From assembly GCF_019457905.1 (NCBI RefSeq), contig NZ_JAHZSV010000029.1, positions 1-64,000 on the forward strand: a stretch of 64,000 nt of DNA, given 5' to 3'. Numbering within the stretch: position 1 is the first letter of the stretch; each line of letters begins with the position of its first letter. The position numbers were made by a program, and so were the translations under genes. The notes beneath the pieces were generated by a model that did no database searches, was not told where the DNA came from, and worked only from the letters and a program-made list of their open reading frames with translations. Source of the DNA: Flagellimonas abyssi. Lineage in GTDB: Bacteria > Bacteroidota > Bacteroidia > Flavobacteriales > Flavobacteriaceae. Below are positions 1-9,190 of this stretch, one piece after another.

Positions 1-111
1 TATACTATCTCCGGCGTTTCCACGTTTAGCAATGTTTAATGCATATTGAGTTGCATTGTTCGCTAATTCAGAAAAGTCGGTCAGTAGTAATATTTTGTTA
101 ATGGCTTTCAT
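1..111 (-). CDS. Universal stress protein (UspA family), N-terminal fragment
   Basis: The minus strand reads 37 codons from an ATG at 111 to the window edge, so only the N-terminus is present. The segment ILLLTDFSELANNATQYALN has the first beta strand ending in T-D-F-S, followed by the helix that opens Usp domains (ADP/ATP-binding Rossmann-like fold). Usp proteins act in the cytoplasm under starvation or oxygen limitation and are often under FNR-type control. No FNR-type box is seen in the visible upstream DNA. The family call rests on this short motif alone. Confidence 0.7.
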   Translation of the reverse strand, partial: MKAINKILLLTDFSELANNATQYALNIAKRGNAGDSI

Positions 112-429
112 ACTATATGGATTTATGTACCAAGTAATGAAGTGATCTAAAGTACTTACATAAGTTAGAGAAAAAAAGGATCTTATAATAGCCTAGTAAA
201 AACAATTTTAAATGCCAGTAGCACATGCCTTATTAAGTTTGACTAATGCTTCAAAAAAATAACTTTTCCGATTGTTTGTGCCCATACTGCTGGAAACGCT
301 GGACACAGTTTACCACTTTAGCTGGCAAAAAATATCAACAAACAGTTGAACAATAATCTTCTAAGACAAAACTTGCAACGGTTCAACACATCCGCTTTTA
401 GTTGTTCTCTATATTCATCCTTTTCAGGA
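112..429. other. Intergenic stretch without recognisable gene
   Basis: This AT-rich stretch lies between the divergent Usp start and the LytTR remnant. I see no open frame of useful length, no RNA gene and no convincing inverted repeat. It may hold further decayed parts of the LytTR regulator, but no receiver-domain motif can be read. Confidence 0.5.
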
Positions 430-654
430 TCCACGTCAAGATAGAAGTAAAAAAACAATACTTACCTTATTGAACTTCAAACAGCTCATGGAAAAGTTGC
501 CGGACAATCAATTTCTCCGGGCGCACCGGTCCTTTGTCGTGAACATTGCATATATAACAGCGTCCAGCGCAACAAGATCATCATCGGGGACATTCGAATC
601 CCCATCGGAGAGAGTTACAAGGAAACATGCCTTAAACGATTGGGTATAGACTGA
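430..654 (+). pseudogene. Decayed LytTR response regulator (C-terminal remnant)
   Basis: Reading the plus strand and switching frames recovers a LytTR DNA-binding domain end. One frame gives LLNFKQLMEKLPDNQFLRAH then RSFVVNIAYI. After a one-base shift near 561 the next frame gives NKIIIGDIRIPIGESY and ends KRLGID with a stop at 652-654. The H-R-S-[FY]-[VI]-V-N and I-P-[IV]-x-x-[ST]-[YF] elements are LytTR hallmarks. A second shift seems to lie near 450-460, and no receiver domain or start is visible. Remnants like this are common in Bacteroidota, whose genomes hold many LytTR regulators. A sequencing error could mimic one shift, but hardly two plus the missing N-terminus. Confidence 0.75.
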
Positions 655-734
655 ACGTAGATTCAATTTCCATATAAATCCAAAAGCCCCTATTACAATG
701 AATTGCAAAATTTATGTTAACAATTTTATATTTA

Positions 735-764
735 TTAACCATTTGGTTAAATTTACTGGTTAAC
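735..764 (+). promoter_or_regulatory. Probable TetR operator
   Basis: An inverted repeat TTAACCA-TT-TGGTTAA (735-750) is followed by a further half copy ACTGGTTAAC (755-764), ending 10 bases before the TetR start codon. Position and symmetry suit autorepression by the TetR product and control of the exporter operon. Confidence 0.6.
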
Positions 765-774
765 ATATAGTATT

Positions 775-1380
775 ATGATACATACAGATACTGAAAAAGC
801 AATATTACAAGCCGCGAAGACCGTGTTTTATAAAAAGGGTCTTGCCGCAGCACGGATGCAGGAAATAGCTGATGAGGCCAATATCAATAAGGCTATGCTC
901 CACTATTATTTTCGAAGCAAGGAGAAACTATTTGGAGCAGTTTTTCTACAGGCCTTTGGAGAATTGGCTCCTTTTCTGAACTCCATTTTCAATTCGGACA
1001 AACCTGTTTTTGAAAAAATCAGGGAGTTTGTGGACGGCTATATCACCTTTGTGGTCGACAACCCATATTTACCCACTTTCATCATCCAAGAAATGAACAT
1101 CAACCCACAGTTTGGTGAAACATTTTTCAGGAATCATGTGACTCCTGACCCATCCAAATTTGAAGAACAAATAGCTCGGGAGATCGAACATGGAAATATT
1201 AGGCCCATTGATCCCAAACAATTGGTTTTGAACCTTATTTCCCTGACCGCATTTCCATTTGTAGGCAAAGGCTTGGTCATAGGTATTCTAGACCTGGATG
1301 AAATAGCCTTTAAAACCCTCATGGAGGAACGAAAAAAATTGATTCCTGAAATGATCATTAATACAATCAAAGTACAATGA
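775..1380 (+). CDS. TetR/AcrR-family transcriptional regulator
   Basis: The 201-residue protein has the TetR N-terminal HTH at about residues 10-55, with MQEIADEANINKAMLHYYF as recognition helix region, and an all-helical ligand-binding C-terminal half. It probably represses the exporter operon it heads: the TolC gene overlaps its stop codon by four bases (ATGA). The ATG at 775 directly follows a perfect TTAACCA inverted repeat, the likely operator. Inducer unknown. Family call certain, target inferred from position. Confidence 0.92.
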   Translation: MIHTDTEKAILQAAKTVFYKKGLAAARMQEIADEANINKAMLHYYFRSKEKLFGAVFLQAFGELAPFLNSIFNSDKPVFEKIREFVDGYITFVVDNPYLPTFIIQEMNINPQFGETFFRNHVTPDPSKFEEQIAREIEHGNIRPIDPKQLVLNLISLTAFPFVGKGLVIGILDLDEIAFKTLMEERKKLIPEMIINTIKVQ

Positions 1381-2717
1381 AGCATCTGATCGACAGCATA
1401 CAACATGTATCATGGAAGCTGGTATTGCCTCCTCTAAACAAGGATTCATTCCTGTTAGTGGTCCTCCTTTCATTCCCATTTATAATCCAGGCCCAAGAAA
1501 CGATATCTTTGGACAAATGTTTGAGACTGGTCCATATAAATTATCCGTTGGCCAAGCAAACATCGCTGTTGACCGAACAGTTGGGACTGGATATTGATGC
1601 GATCAAGAAGGACCGCTTGCCTAAATTGGATCTCAATGGCCAGGCCACCTACCAATCCGAAGTAACAAGTCTTGGGGGGCAATTGATGAATGTTACCATT
1701 GACCCCCCAAATAAAGATCAATACCGCACGACATTGGATGCCAACCAATTGATTTACCATGGAGGTCTGATCGATGCTTCGATCAAAGCTAAGGAGACCA
1801 AGGCCGCCATTGGGCAACAGGAAGTTGAGATTTCTTTATATGGGCTGAAAAACCGTGTTAACCATTTGTATTTCTCCTTGCTTTTGTTACAGGAAAACCA
1901 AGATTTGTTGCGTGCAAAGGAATCCCAATTGACCGCAAGGCTTGAAGAGGTCAGGGCCGGTGTAAAATATGGCACCTTGCTTTCCTCATCAGCGGATGCA
2001 TTGGAGGTCGAACTCATCAAAATCCAACAGCGAAACACAGAATTTTCACTGTCCAAATTGGATTTGCTTCAGCAACTCTCCATTATGATAGGCACCGACC
2101 TGCAACCACAGGTTGTATTACAGCGTCCAGAGGTTTTTCCCGTGGTTCCCGACCAGACATCCAAAAGACCGGAACTTTTGCTTTTTGAGCTACAAAAATC
2201 CCAAGTCGATCTGTCATCGGATCTTTTGGAAAGGTCCAAACTTCCAAAGATCAGTGCTTTTGCACAGGGCGGGTATGGGAATCCAGGGCTCAACATGCTG
2301 GACAATACCTTCAACTCCTTTTTCGTGACCGGTGTAAAACTCCATTGGAATGTCTTTGATTGGGACAAAAACCGAAAAGAACGACAGTCTTTACAGATTG
2401 ACCGAAATATTGTCGATTCCCAAAAAGAAACCTTTGAATTGAACAATGACTTGGAACTGGTCAACCTGCAATCCGAAATAGACAAAATGGAGGAGCTCAT
2501 CCGATATGATGAACAGATCATTCCCCGGTTTGAAAAAATGGTCAAGACGGCAGAATCCCAACTAAAAAACGGTGTGATAACCTCCTCGGCATATATCACC
2601 GAGTTTACAAATTTATTTGAGGCCAAGAGCAACCTTGCCCTCCATAAAACCCAAAAACTACTGAACCAGATTCAATATCAAATTACGCAAGGTACTTATG
2701 AAAAGAGCAGCAACTAA
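1377..2717 (+). CDS. TolC-family outer membrane efflux protein
   Basis: The 446-residue protein has an N-terminal hydrophobic segment ending in a QA-Q type cleavage site near residue 41, then two repeats of long alpha-hairpins with short beta strands, as in the TolC/OEP family. It should form the outer-membrane channel of the tripartite exporter whose adaptor, ATPases and permeases follow. It overlaps tetR by 4 bases and the HlyD-like gene by 20 bases, so translation is probably coupled. The signal peptide is long for this start; an internal start cannot be excluded. Confidence 0.9.
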   Translation: MKHLIDSIQHVSWKLVLPPLNKDSFLLVVLLSFPFIIQAQETISLDKCLRLVHINYPLAKQTSLLTEQLGLDIDAIKKDRLPKLDLNGQATYQSEVTSLGGQLMNVTIDPPNKDQYRTTLDANQLIYHGGLIDASIKAKETKAAIGQQEVEISLYGLKNRVNHLYFSLLLLQENQDLLRAKESQLTARLEEVRAGVKYGTLLSSSADALEVELIKIQQRNTEFSLSKLDLLQQLSIMIGTDLQPQVVLQRPEVFPVVPDQTSKRPELLLFELQKSQVDLSSDLLERSKLPKISAFAQGGYGNPGLNMLDNTFNSFFVTGVKLHWNVFDWDKNRKERQSLQIDRNIVDSQKETFELNNDLELVNLQSEIDKMEELIRYDEQIIPRFEKMVKTAESQLKNGVITSSAYITEFTNLFEAKSNLALHKTQKLLNQIQYQITQGTYEKSSN

Positions 2718-3618
2718 TGTCCCTATGACCAAAAAAGCCCTAACAATATTGTCCATTTCAGCCCTGATCGTTTCACTTACATCCTGTAATGGTGGAGGGA
2801 ATCTTGCCGATGGTTATGGAAATTTTGAAGCGACGGAGACCACCATCTCCGCCGAAGCCAACGGTAAAATCCAATTTCTGGATGTGACAGAAGGAAACCT
2901 CCTTGAAAAAAATGAAGTTGTCGGGGTCATCGACACCATCCAATTATCGTTGAAACGCGATCAATTGAAGGCCGCAAAACAAACCATTTACTCAAAATCA
3001 ACAAACGTGCTCTCCCAGCGGGACGTGTTACAAGAGGAATTGCAGGTAGCCCAAAACGACAAGAAGCGCATTGAAAGCTTGATCAAGGAGAATGCGGCCA
3101 CCCAAAAGCAATTGGACGACATCCAGGGCAAGGTACGCATCCTCCAACAGCAGATCAAGAGTGTCGAAACCCAGAACGCCCCCATTATCAATGAAGTCAA
3201 GGGCATTGAGGTCCAGATCGAGCAGATCGAGGACCAAATTGCAAAAAGTATCGTAAAAAGTCCATTGGACGGTACGGTATTGGTCAAATATGCCGAACCT
3301 GGCGAAGTCGCTGTCTTCGGAAAGCCCTTGTTCAAAATGGCCAACCTTGATGAAATGGAACTCCGGGTATATATCAGTGAAACACAACTGCCCAACATCA
3401 AGATCGGTCAACAGGTCACGGTCAAGATCGATGATGTGGATTCAATGAGATCGTATGAAGGCACGGTATCCTGGATATCCGCATCTGCGGAGTTCACGCC
3501 CAAGATTATACAGACCAAAGAAGAACGGGTGAACTTGGTGTATGCTGTGAAGATAAAGGTCAAAAATGATGGAAGCCTCAAAATTGGCATGCCTGCCGAA
3601 ATGTGGATTGCGAACTAA
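2698..3618 (+). CDS. HlyD/YbhG-type membrane fusion protein (lipoprotein)
   Basis: The 306-residue periplasmic adaptor has a lipobox (SLTSC, Cys30, or Cys21 if translation begins at the second ATG at 2725). A biotinyl-lipoyl half, a long coiled-coil hairpin at about residues 75-185, the second lipoyl half (SPLDGTVLVKYAEPGEV) and a beta-barrel domain follow. It should link the TolC channel to the ABC-2 permeases. The overlap with tolC and the order tolC-hlyD-ATPase-ATPase-permease-permease match ybhGFSR-type exporters. Substrate unknown. Confidence 0.9.
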   Translation: MKRAATNVPMTKKALTILSISALIVSLTSCNGGGNLADGYGNFEATETTISAEANGKIQFLDVTEGNLLEKNEVVGVIDTIQLSLKRDQLKAAKQTIYSKSTNVLSQRDVLQEELQVAQNDKKRIESLIKENAATQKQLDDIQGKVRILQQQIKSVETQNAPIINEVKGIEVQIEQIEDQIAKSIVKSPLDGTVLVKYAEPGEVAVFGKPLFKMANLDEMELRVYISETQLPNIKIGQQVTVKIDDVDSMRSYEGTVSWISASAEFTPKIIQTKEERVNLVYAVKIKVKNDGSLKIGMPAEMWIAN

Positions 3619-3644
3619 TCTATTTAACCCATAAAAGACATCCT

Positions 3645-4514
3645 ATGAAACTACAACATTTTATTGCAATGATCCTAGTATTCCTGTTGGGCGCCGTTTC
3701 CTTGATAATGGGAACTTTGGTACTTCTTGGCATCCACGAAGCAGGCCATGTTGTCCTAAAGGGACTGTTGGTCTATAATATCGTGCTAGGTGCCCTGTCA
3801 TTACTGGTAGCTTACCTTATTTGGAATCGATCTATGTCGACCTCAAGTTCTGTACTCCTGTTACTGTTGTCCCATATCTCCGTCCTGATCTTCCTCGTAT
3901 TGTTTACAAACCATGTGGCCAAAGAAAGCATTAGGGCCATGGAAATCAGGGCCATCATCTGGGTATTGGTATTCTTGCTCATCCAATGGGGCTCCTTCAA
4001 AAGGTCAAGTCTACTGACCAGGAGTTGGAGAGGCATGGCAGTGCTGTTGGGTGCATCAACCATTTTCCTCAATTCCTGCAAAAATAATCCGAACAGACAA
4101 AGTTCTGATTCGCAAAGCAACCCAGGTCAAATACAGGTAGAAGAAGTCTCCCCAAATGTATCGGTGGCCCACGATGCATGGTCCGATGAAATCCAACTGG
4201 ACCATGGATCCAAATGGCTGGCGAATATAGAGACCACTCTAGGGGTATCCAAGATGCTCACTGCCCTGAACGGCTTCAACGGCGGTTCCGTATCAGCGTA
4301 CCAAGCATTGGGGGATGACCTCAACGAACTTAAAAATACCATTGTAAAGGAATGTACCATGACCGGGCCTTCCCACGACAATTTGCATGTCTGGCTTCAT
4401 CCCCTAATCGAAAAAATCGAAGCCCTGCAAAATACCGACAGTGAGGCATCAGGAGTTCAAAGGGTACAGGACATTGAACAGCATTTAAATGGCTATTATG
4501 AATTTTTTGAATAG
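3645..4514 (+). CDS. Four-TM membrane protein fused to lipoprotein-like C-terminal domain
   Basis: I chose the ATG at 3645 over a longer frame from 3603, which would overlap the adaptor gene. The 289-residue product has about four TM helices (residues 5-120). Then comes what looks like an internal lipoprotein signal: an ATG codon at 4035 (Met131), hydrophobic residues and LNSC with Cys145. The soluble C-terminal half contains KECTMTGPSHDNLHVWLHP, a pattern I associate with small Bacteroidota periplasmic lipoproteins. It lies inside the exporter operon. Function unknown. It could be a gene fusion, or two proteins from one frame through internal initiation. Confidence 0.7.
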   Translation: MKLQHFIAMILVFLLGAVSLIMGTLVLLGIHEAGHVVLKGLLVYNIVLGALSLLVAYLIWNRSMSTSSSVLLLLLSHISVLIFLVLFTNHVAKESIRAMEIRAIIWVLVFLLIQWGSFKRSSLLTRSWRGMAVLLGASTIFLNSCKNNPNRQSSDSQSNPGQIQVEEVSPNVSVAHDAWSDEIQLDHGSKWLANIETTLGVSKMLTALNGFNGGSVSAYQALGDDLNELKNTIVKECTMTGPSHDNLHVWLHPLIEKIEALQNTDSEASGVQRVQDIEQHLNGYYEFFE

Positions 4515-4550
4515 CTGTCCAGATTTAAGAAACAAAAGCAACCCATACCC

Positions 4551-5456
4551 ATGTCCATTCGTATAGATCATATCAGCAAATCCTACGGAAAGGTCAATGC
4601 CTTGGATGACATTTCCATTCAAGTCGACCCAGGGGAACTGTTTGGGCTGATCGGACCTGACGGTGCTGGTAAGACCACCCTTTTTCGGATACTGACCACC
4701 TTGCTCTTGCCCGACCACGGGTCGGCATCCGTTGCAGGGTACGATATCATTGCCGATTTTAAGGCCATTAGAAAACAGGTCGGGTACATGCCCGGGAGAT
4801 TTTCACTATACCAGGACCTCACGGTCGAGGAAAACCTTCGTTTTTTCGCCACGATTTTTGGGACGACCATCGCAGAGAATTACGATTTGATCCGGGACAT
4901 CTATGTTCAGATAGAACCTTTCAAAAATCGAAGGGCGGGCAAATTGTCCGGTGGTATGAAGCAAAAATTGGCACTTTCCTGTGCTTTGATCCATAAACCC
5001 AAGGTGCTGTTCCTGGACGAACCCACAACGGGTGTTGACCCGGTTTCAAGAAAAGAATTCTGGGAAATGCTCAAAAGATTACAGGCCAAGGGAATTACCA
5101 TTCTCGTGTCGACCCCCTATATGGACGAGGCCGCCCTATGTGATCGGATCGCACTCATCCAAGATGGAAGGATCCTTGAAATCGACACCCCAAAAGCCAT
5201 TGTGGAGCACTATCCCAAACCCATTTTCGACGTTGGGGCCCACAACACGTACCTATTGATCGAAAAATTGAACGCCTATGTCCATAAACACAGTGTATTT
5301 CCCTTTGGGGAATACATCCACTATACGGATCAACGGGATGGGTTCGATCCTTTGGAGCTCAGGGCATACTTAAAAAATGAAGGGCTGCAGAACATCCATA
5401 TCGAAAGGACCAAGGCAACGATTGAGGACACATTTATGGAATTGGCAAAACAATGA
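4551..5456 (+). CDS. ABC exporter ATP-binding protein (YbhF-like, first half)
   Basis: The 301-residue cytoplasmic ATPase carries Walker A GPDGAGKTT (residues 35-43), signature LSGGMKQ, Walker B VLFLDEPTTGVDP and a switch-region threonine in place of the usual His (LVSTPYMDEA). It corresponds to the first ATPase domain of the fused E. coli YbhF; here the two domains are separate genes overlapping by four bases. It energises the two ABC-2 permeases downstream. The His-to-Thr change suggests the pair hydrolyses ATP asymmetrically. Confidence 0.93.
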   Translation: MSIRIDHISKSYGKVNALDDISIQVDPGELFGLIGPDGAGKTTLFRILTTLLLPDHGSASVAGYDIIADFKAIRKQVGYMPGRFSLYQDLTVEENLRFFATIFGTTIAENYDLIRDIYVQIEPFKNRRAGKLSGGMKQKLALSCALIHKPKVLFLDEPTTGVDPVSRKEFWEMLKRLQAKGITILVSTPYMDEAALCDRIALIQDGRILEIDTPKAIVEHYPKPIFDVGAHNTYLLIEKLNAYVHKHSVFPFGEYIHYTDQRDGFDPLELRAYLKNEGLQNIHIERTKATIEDTFMELAKQ

Positions 5457-6181
5457 AGGAAGAAACAGTAATAAAAGTAGAGGGACTCACCAAGGTTTTT
5501 GGTGATTTCACCGCGGTGAACAAGATCAGTTTCCATGTCAGGAAAGGGGAAATCTTTGGTTTTTTGGGGGCCAATGGCGCCGGGAAGACCACTGCCATGA
5601 AAATGCTGATTGGCATTTCCTCTCCCAGTTCGGGTTCGGCCAATGTGGCGGGATTCGATGTATATACCCAAACAGAGGACATCAAGAAGAGCATCGGGTA
5701 CATGAGTCAAAAATTTGCCCTGTACGATGATCTGACCGTCAAGGAAAACATTCGTTTTTTTGGGGGTATCTATGGGTTGTCCAAGAATAGGATCTCTCAA
5801 AAATCGAACCTGCTCATTGAGGAGTTGGGCCTGGAGAAAGTCGCCCATAGTCTGGTGGGATCCTTACCATTGGGATGGAAACAGAAAATCGCATTTTCAG
5901 TATCCCTATTGCACGACCCAAAAATCGTTTTCTTGGATGAACCCACAGGAGGGGTGGATCCCATTACCCGAAGGCAATTTTGGGAAATGATCTATAAGGC
6001 TGCCAACAATGGCACGACCATTTTTGTGACGACCCACTACATGGATGAGGCAGAATACTGCGATCGGGTATCCATTATGGTGGATGGCAATATCGAGGCC
6101 TTGGACACCCCAAAAAACCTAAAGACCCATTTTGGTTCGGATTCCATGAACGATGTGTTCTTAAAATTGGCAAGAAGTTAA
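5453..6181 (+). CDS. ABC exporter ATP-binding protein (YbhF-like, second half)
   Basis: The 242-residue ATPase has Walker A GANGAGKTT (residues 39-47), Walker B IVFLDEPTGGVDP and a normal switch His (FVTTHYMDEA). The signature is the variant LPLGWKQ instead of LSGGxxQ, as known for the second domain of YbhF-type proteins. It probably forms a heterodimer with the preceding ATPase, one canonical and one degenerate site. It starts inside the stop of its partner. Confidence 0.93.
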   Translation: MKEETVIKVEGLTKVFGDFTAVNKISFHVRKGEIFGFLGANGAGKTTAMKMLIGISSPSSGSANVAGFDVYTQTEDIKKSIGYMSQKFALYDDLTVKENIRFFGGIYGLSKNRISQKSNLLIEELGLEKVAHSLVGSLPLGWKQKIAFSVSLLHDPKIVFLDEPTGGVDPITRRQFWEMIYKAANNGTTIFVTTHYMDEAEYCDRVSIMVDGNIEALDTPKNLKTHFGSDSMNDVFLKLARS

Positions 6182-6193
6182 ACAGGTTACCAT

Positions 6194-7300
6194 ATGAAAC
6201 GCTTTATCGGGTTCGTACAAAAAGAATTTTACCATATTTTCAGGGACAGAAGATCCCTGTTCATCCTATTCGGGATGCCCGTCGCACAAATCATGCTTTT
6301 TGGGTTTGCCATCACCAATGAAATCAACAATGTTGACATCGCGATTCTAGACCGGTCCCAGGATGCCTCTACCAAAGAGATCATCTCAAAAATATCGTCG
6401 TCGGAGTATTTCAGTATCCTCCAACACATAAAGGAGGAAGCGGAGATTGAGGAAGTTTTTAAAAAAGGGAAGGTAAAGGCCGTGCTCTATTTTGAAAAGG
6501 AATTCAGTAAAAAACTGATCAAACAACACACGGCCAAGGTTCAAATTGTGACGGATGCGACCGATCCCAATGTGGCCAACACCATCAGTAACTATATCAA
6601 TTCCATCCTTTCCCATTACCAAGAGGAACAGAACCGGGCCATAACGTTGGACTATCAGATCGTTCCCCAATCCCGGATGGTCTTCAACGCGGAACTGAAA
6701 AGTGTCTATATGTTCATACCGGGGGTCATGACCGTCATCCTCATGTTGGTATCGGCCATGATGACCTCGATCTCGATAACCCGGGAAAAGGAATTGGGCA
6801 CTATGGAGATTTTATTGGTATCCCCTTTGAACCCCTTTCAGGTAATCATTGGAAAGGTGTTCCCCTACATCTTTCTCTCTATCATCAATGCTGCCGCCAT
6901 TGTTATACTGAGCATTTTCGTCTTCCATGTCCCCGTCAATGGCAGTCTGTTCCTGTTGGGCCTGGAAAGTGTGCTGTTCATTGTCACCTCCTTGGCACTG
7001 GGGATATTGATCTCCACTATTTCGGCCACCCAGCAAACGGCCATGATGATCTCCTTGATGGGGCTGATGTTACCGGTGATCCTTTTATCGGGCTTTATAT
7101 TTCCGATTTCCAGCATGCCCGTTCCCCTTCAGGTCATCAGCAATATCGTACCGGCAAAATGGTTCATCATCATTGTCAAGGGAATCATGCTCAAAGGTGT
7201 GGGCATCAGCATTGTTTGGAAAGAAACCTTGGTCCTCTTGGGGATGACCCTTCTTTTCATTGGACTTAGTGTAAGAAAATATAAAATAAGATTGGAATAG
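6194..7300 (+). CDS. ABC-2 type permease (YbhS/YbhR-like)
   Basis: The 368-residue membrane protein has an N-terminal TM helix, an extracytoplasmic domain of about 140 residues, then five TM helices containing the ABC-2 motif SITREKELGTMEILLVSP near residues 194-212. It should form the inner-membrane channel with the next permease. Twelve bases separate it from the ATPase gene and one base from its partner. Confidence 0.92.
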   Translation: MKRFIGFVQKEFYHIFRDRRSLFILFGMPVAQIMLFGFAITNEINNVDIAILDRSQDASTKEIISKISSSEYFSILQHIKEEAEIEEVFKKGKVKAVLYFEKEFSKKLIKQHTAKVQIVTDATDPNVANTISNYINSILSHYQEEQNRAITLDYQIVPQSRMVFNAELKSVYMFIPGVMTVILMLVSAMMTSISITREKELGTMEILLVSPLNPFQVIIGKVFPYIFLSIINAAAIVILSIFVFHVPVNGSLFLLGLESVLFIVTSLALGILISTISATQQTAMMISLMGLMLPVILLSGFIFPISSMPVPLQVISNIVPAKWFIIIVKGIMLKGVGISIVWKETLVLLGMTLLFIGLSVRKYKIRLE

Positions 7301-7301
7301 C

Positions 7302-8423
7302 ATGCGGGTAATCCTATATATCATAAACAAAGAATTCAGGCAGATCTTTCGGAACAAGGGCATGTTGCCCATCATTTTCATACTGCCGCTACTGCAATTG
7401 GTCATTCTTTCCAATGCGGCCACCTATGAGATCAACAACATTTCCTTTGGATATGTTGACAATGACCACACCCATACCTCCCGCGCCCTGATAGATAAGT
7501 TCCGTGCATCCACCTTTTTTGATGTTTCCCAGGTATTCCCCCATCCAAAAGAAAGCGACCTGGCCATGTTACAAGGGGAGGTCGATGTGGTATTGACCAT
7601 CCCCGAGCACTTTGAACGGGATTTGTGGAAGGACAAAAATATCGATCTTGGGGTGACCATCAATGCCATCGACGGAGCTGCCGCAGGGGTTGAAAATGTC
7701 TATATCACCCAGATAATCAAAACATTCAACAAGAATCTGTCGGTAGACATGGTCCAGCTGTCCAATAACACAGTACGACCCGTTCTCATCGAGGGCATCC
7801 CCCTATTTTGGTACAACAAAACCTTGAACTATAAAACCTTTATGGTCCCCGGGATCTTGGTCCTATTGGTGACCATGATCACCTTGTTCCTTTCGGGCAT
7901 GAACATTGTCCGGGAAAAGGAAATAGGCACCTTGGAACAAATCAATGTCACCCCTATTAAAAAGCACCACTTTATCATTGGGAAGCTTTTTCCTTTTTGG
8001 GTCATTGGTATGGGCTTGCTGACCATTGGCCTGGTATTGGCCAAGCTCATTTTCGCCACGCCCATGCTGGGAAGTCTGGCCCTCATGTACTTTTACACCT
8101 CAATTTACATACTGGTGATTTTGGGTATGGGTCTGTTCATCTCCAATTTTACGGATACCCAACAGCAGGCGATGTTCATCGCTTGGTTTTTTGTGGTCAT
8201 TTTCATCCTGATGAGCGGTCTTTTCACCCCTATCGAAAGTATGCCCGAATGGGCCCAGTTCCTGACTGAATTCAACCCTATCAAATACTTTGTTGAAATC
8301 ATGCGGATGGTCATGCTCAAAGGCTCTGGTCTTACCGATATTTTGCCCCAGCTTGTCAAAACAACCCTCTATGCCGTGATCATGAATGCCATGGCCGTAT
8401 GGAGCTATAAAAAAATCAGTTGA
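7302..8423 (+). CDS. ABC-2 type permease (YbhR-like)
   Basis: The 373-residue paralogue of the preceding permease has the same layout: an N-terminal TM, a periplasmic domain, five C-terminal TM helices and the coupling segment NIVREKEIGTLEQINVTP. It completes the heteromeric exporter. The last codon overlaps the start of the LOG gene (ATGA at 8423), so the accessory genes that follow belong to the same transcript. Confidence 0.92.
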   Translation: MRVILYIINKEFRQIFRNKGMLPIIFILPLLQLVILSNAATYEINNISFGYVDNDHTHTSRALIDKFRASTFFDVSQVFPHPKESDLAMLQGEVDVVLTIPEHFERDLWKDKNIDLGVTINAIDGAAAGVENVYITQIIKTFNKNLSVDMVQLSNNTVRPVLIEGIPLFWYNKTLNYKTFMVPGILVLLVTMITLFLSGMNIVREKEIGTLEQINVTPIKKHHFIIGKLFPFWVIGMGLLTIGLVLAKLIFATPMLGSLALMYFYTSIYILVILGMGLFISNFTDTQQQAMFIAWFFVVIFILMSGLFTPIESMPEWAQFLTEFNPIKYFVEIMRMVMLKGSGLTDILPQLVKTTLYAVIMNAMAVWSYKKIS

Positions 8424-9190
8424 TGAACACACAAAACCATCCATTGCGACGATCGGAATCCAAATTCCTTCGAGGACCTTTGTCACGGTTCAAGGAGCTT
8501 GCCTTTACCTTTCGGGTACAACGAAGTTTTATCAAGGCATTTCGGAAGATGCACTTTATGGGACCCTGTGTGACTGTGTTCGGGTCGGCCCGCTTTCAAC
8601 CCGACAACCCCTACTATGTCCAAGCGGAACAAGTGGGTGCCGCCTTGGCCGATTTAGGGTTCACGGTCATGACCGGTGGAGGCCCGGGCATCATGGAAGC
8701 TGCCAACAAAGGAGCCTTTGAAACAGGGGGATATTCAGTGGGCTGCAATATTATTTTACCCTTTGAACAAAAGCCCAATCCCTATCTCCACAAGTGGATC
8801 GATATCCCTTATTTTTTTGTCCGGAAATTCCTGTTGATGAAATACTCCTACGCCTTTGTGGTCATGCCAGGGGGAATTGGAACCCTGGATGAACTTTTCG
8901 AGGCGCTCACCCTGATACAGACTAAAATGATCCAGGATTTCCCCGTGGTCATATTTGGATCGGAGTACCATAGCGAACTCTGCAACCATATCAAGCTGAT
9001 GGCAGCCAACGAGAGCATTGGATCCGAGGATATGAAACTACTCTTTGTAACGGACTCCATTGAAGAGATGCAGGAACATATAAAGACCCACGCAATCAAA
9101 AAGTTCAACCTGACCCGTAAACCCCAAAGACCAAAATGGTGGTTTGGGGAACAAAAGGTCCAGGGAATCTTCAAAAGCATATCACCATGA
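8423..9190 (+). CDS. LOG/TIGR00730-family Rossmann-fold protein
   Basis: The 255-residue cytoplasmic protein has the nucleotide-binding GGGPGIMEAANKGA (about residues 84-97) and the PGGIGTLDE motif (about 148-156) of lysine-decarboxylase-like LOG proteins, which hydrolyse nucleoside 5-monophosphates such as cytokinin ribotides. I take the ATG at 8423, overlapping the permease stop, rather than an upstream TTG. LOG proteins are rarely seen in exporter operons; its substrate here is unknown. Confidence 0.88.
   Translation: MNTQNHPLRRSESKFLRGPLSRFKELAFTFRVQRSFIKAFRKMHFMGPCVTVFGSARFQPDNPYYVQAEQVGAALADLGFTVMTGGGPGIMEAANKGAFETGGYSVGCNIILPFEQKPNPYLHKWIDIPYFFVRKFLLMKYSYAFVVMPGGIGTLDELFEALTLIQTKMIQDFPVVIFGSEYHSELCNHIKLMAANESIGSEDMKLLFVTDSIEEMQEHIKTHAIKKFNLTRKPQRPKWWFGEQKVQGIFKSISP

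Noticed and set aside
508..708. Minus-strand open frame of 66 codons
   Set aside because: It lies opposite the LytTR remnant, which explains the sequence; no family features.
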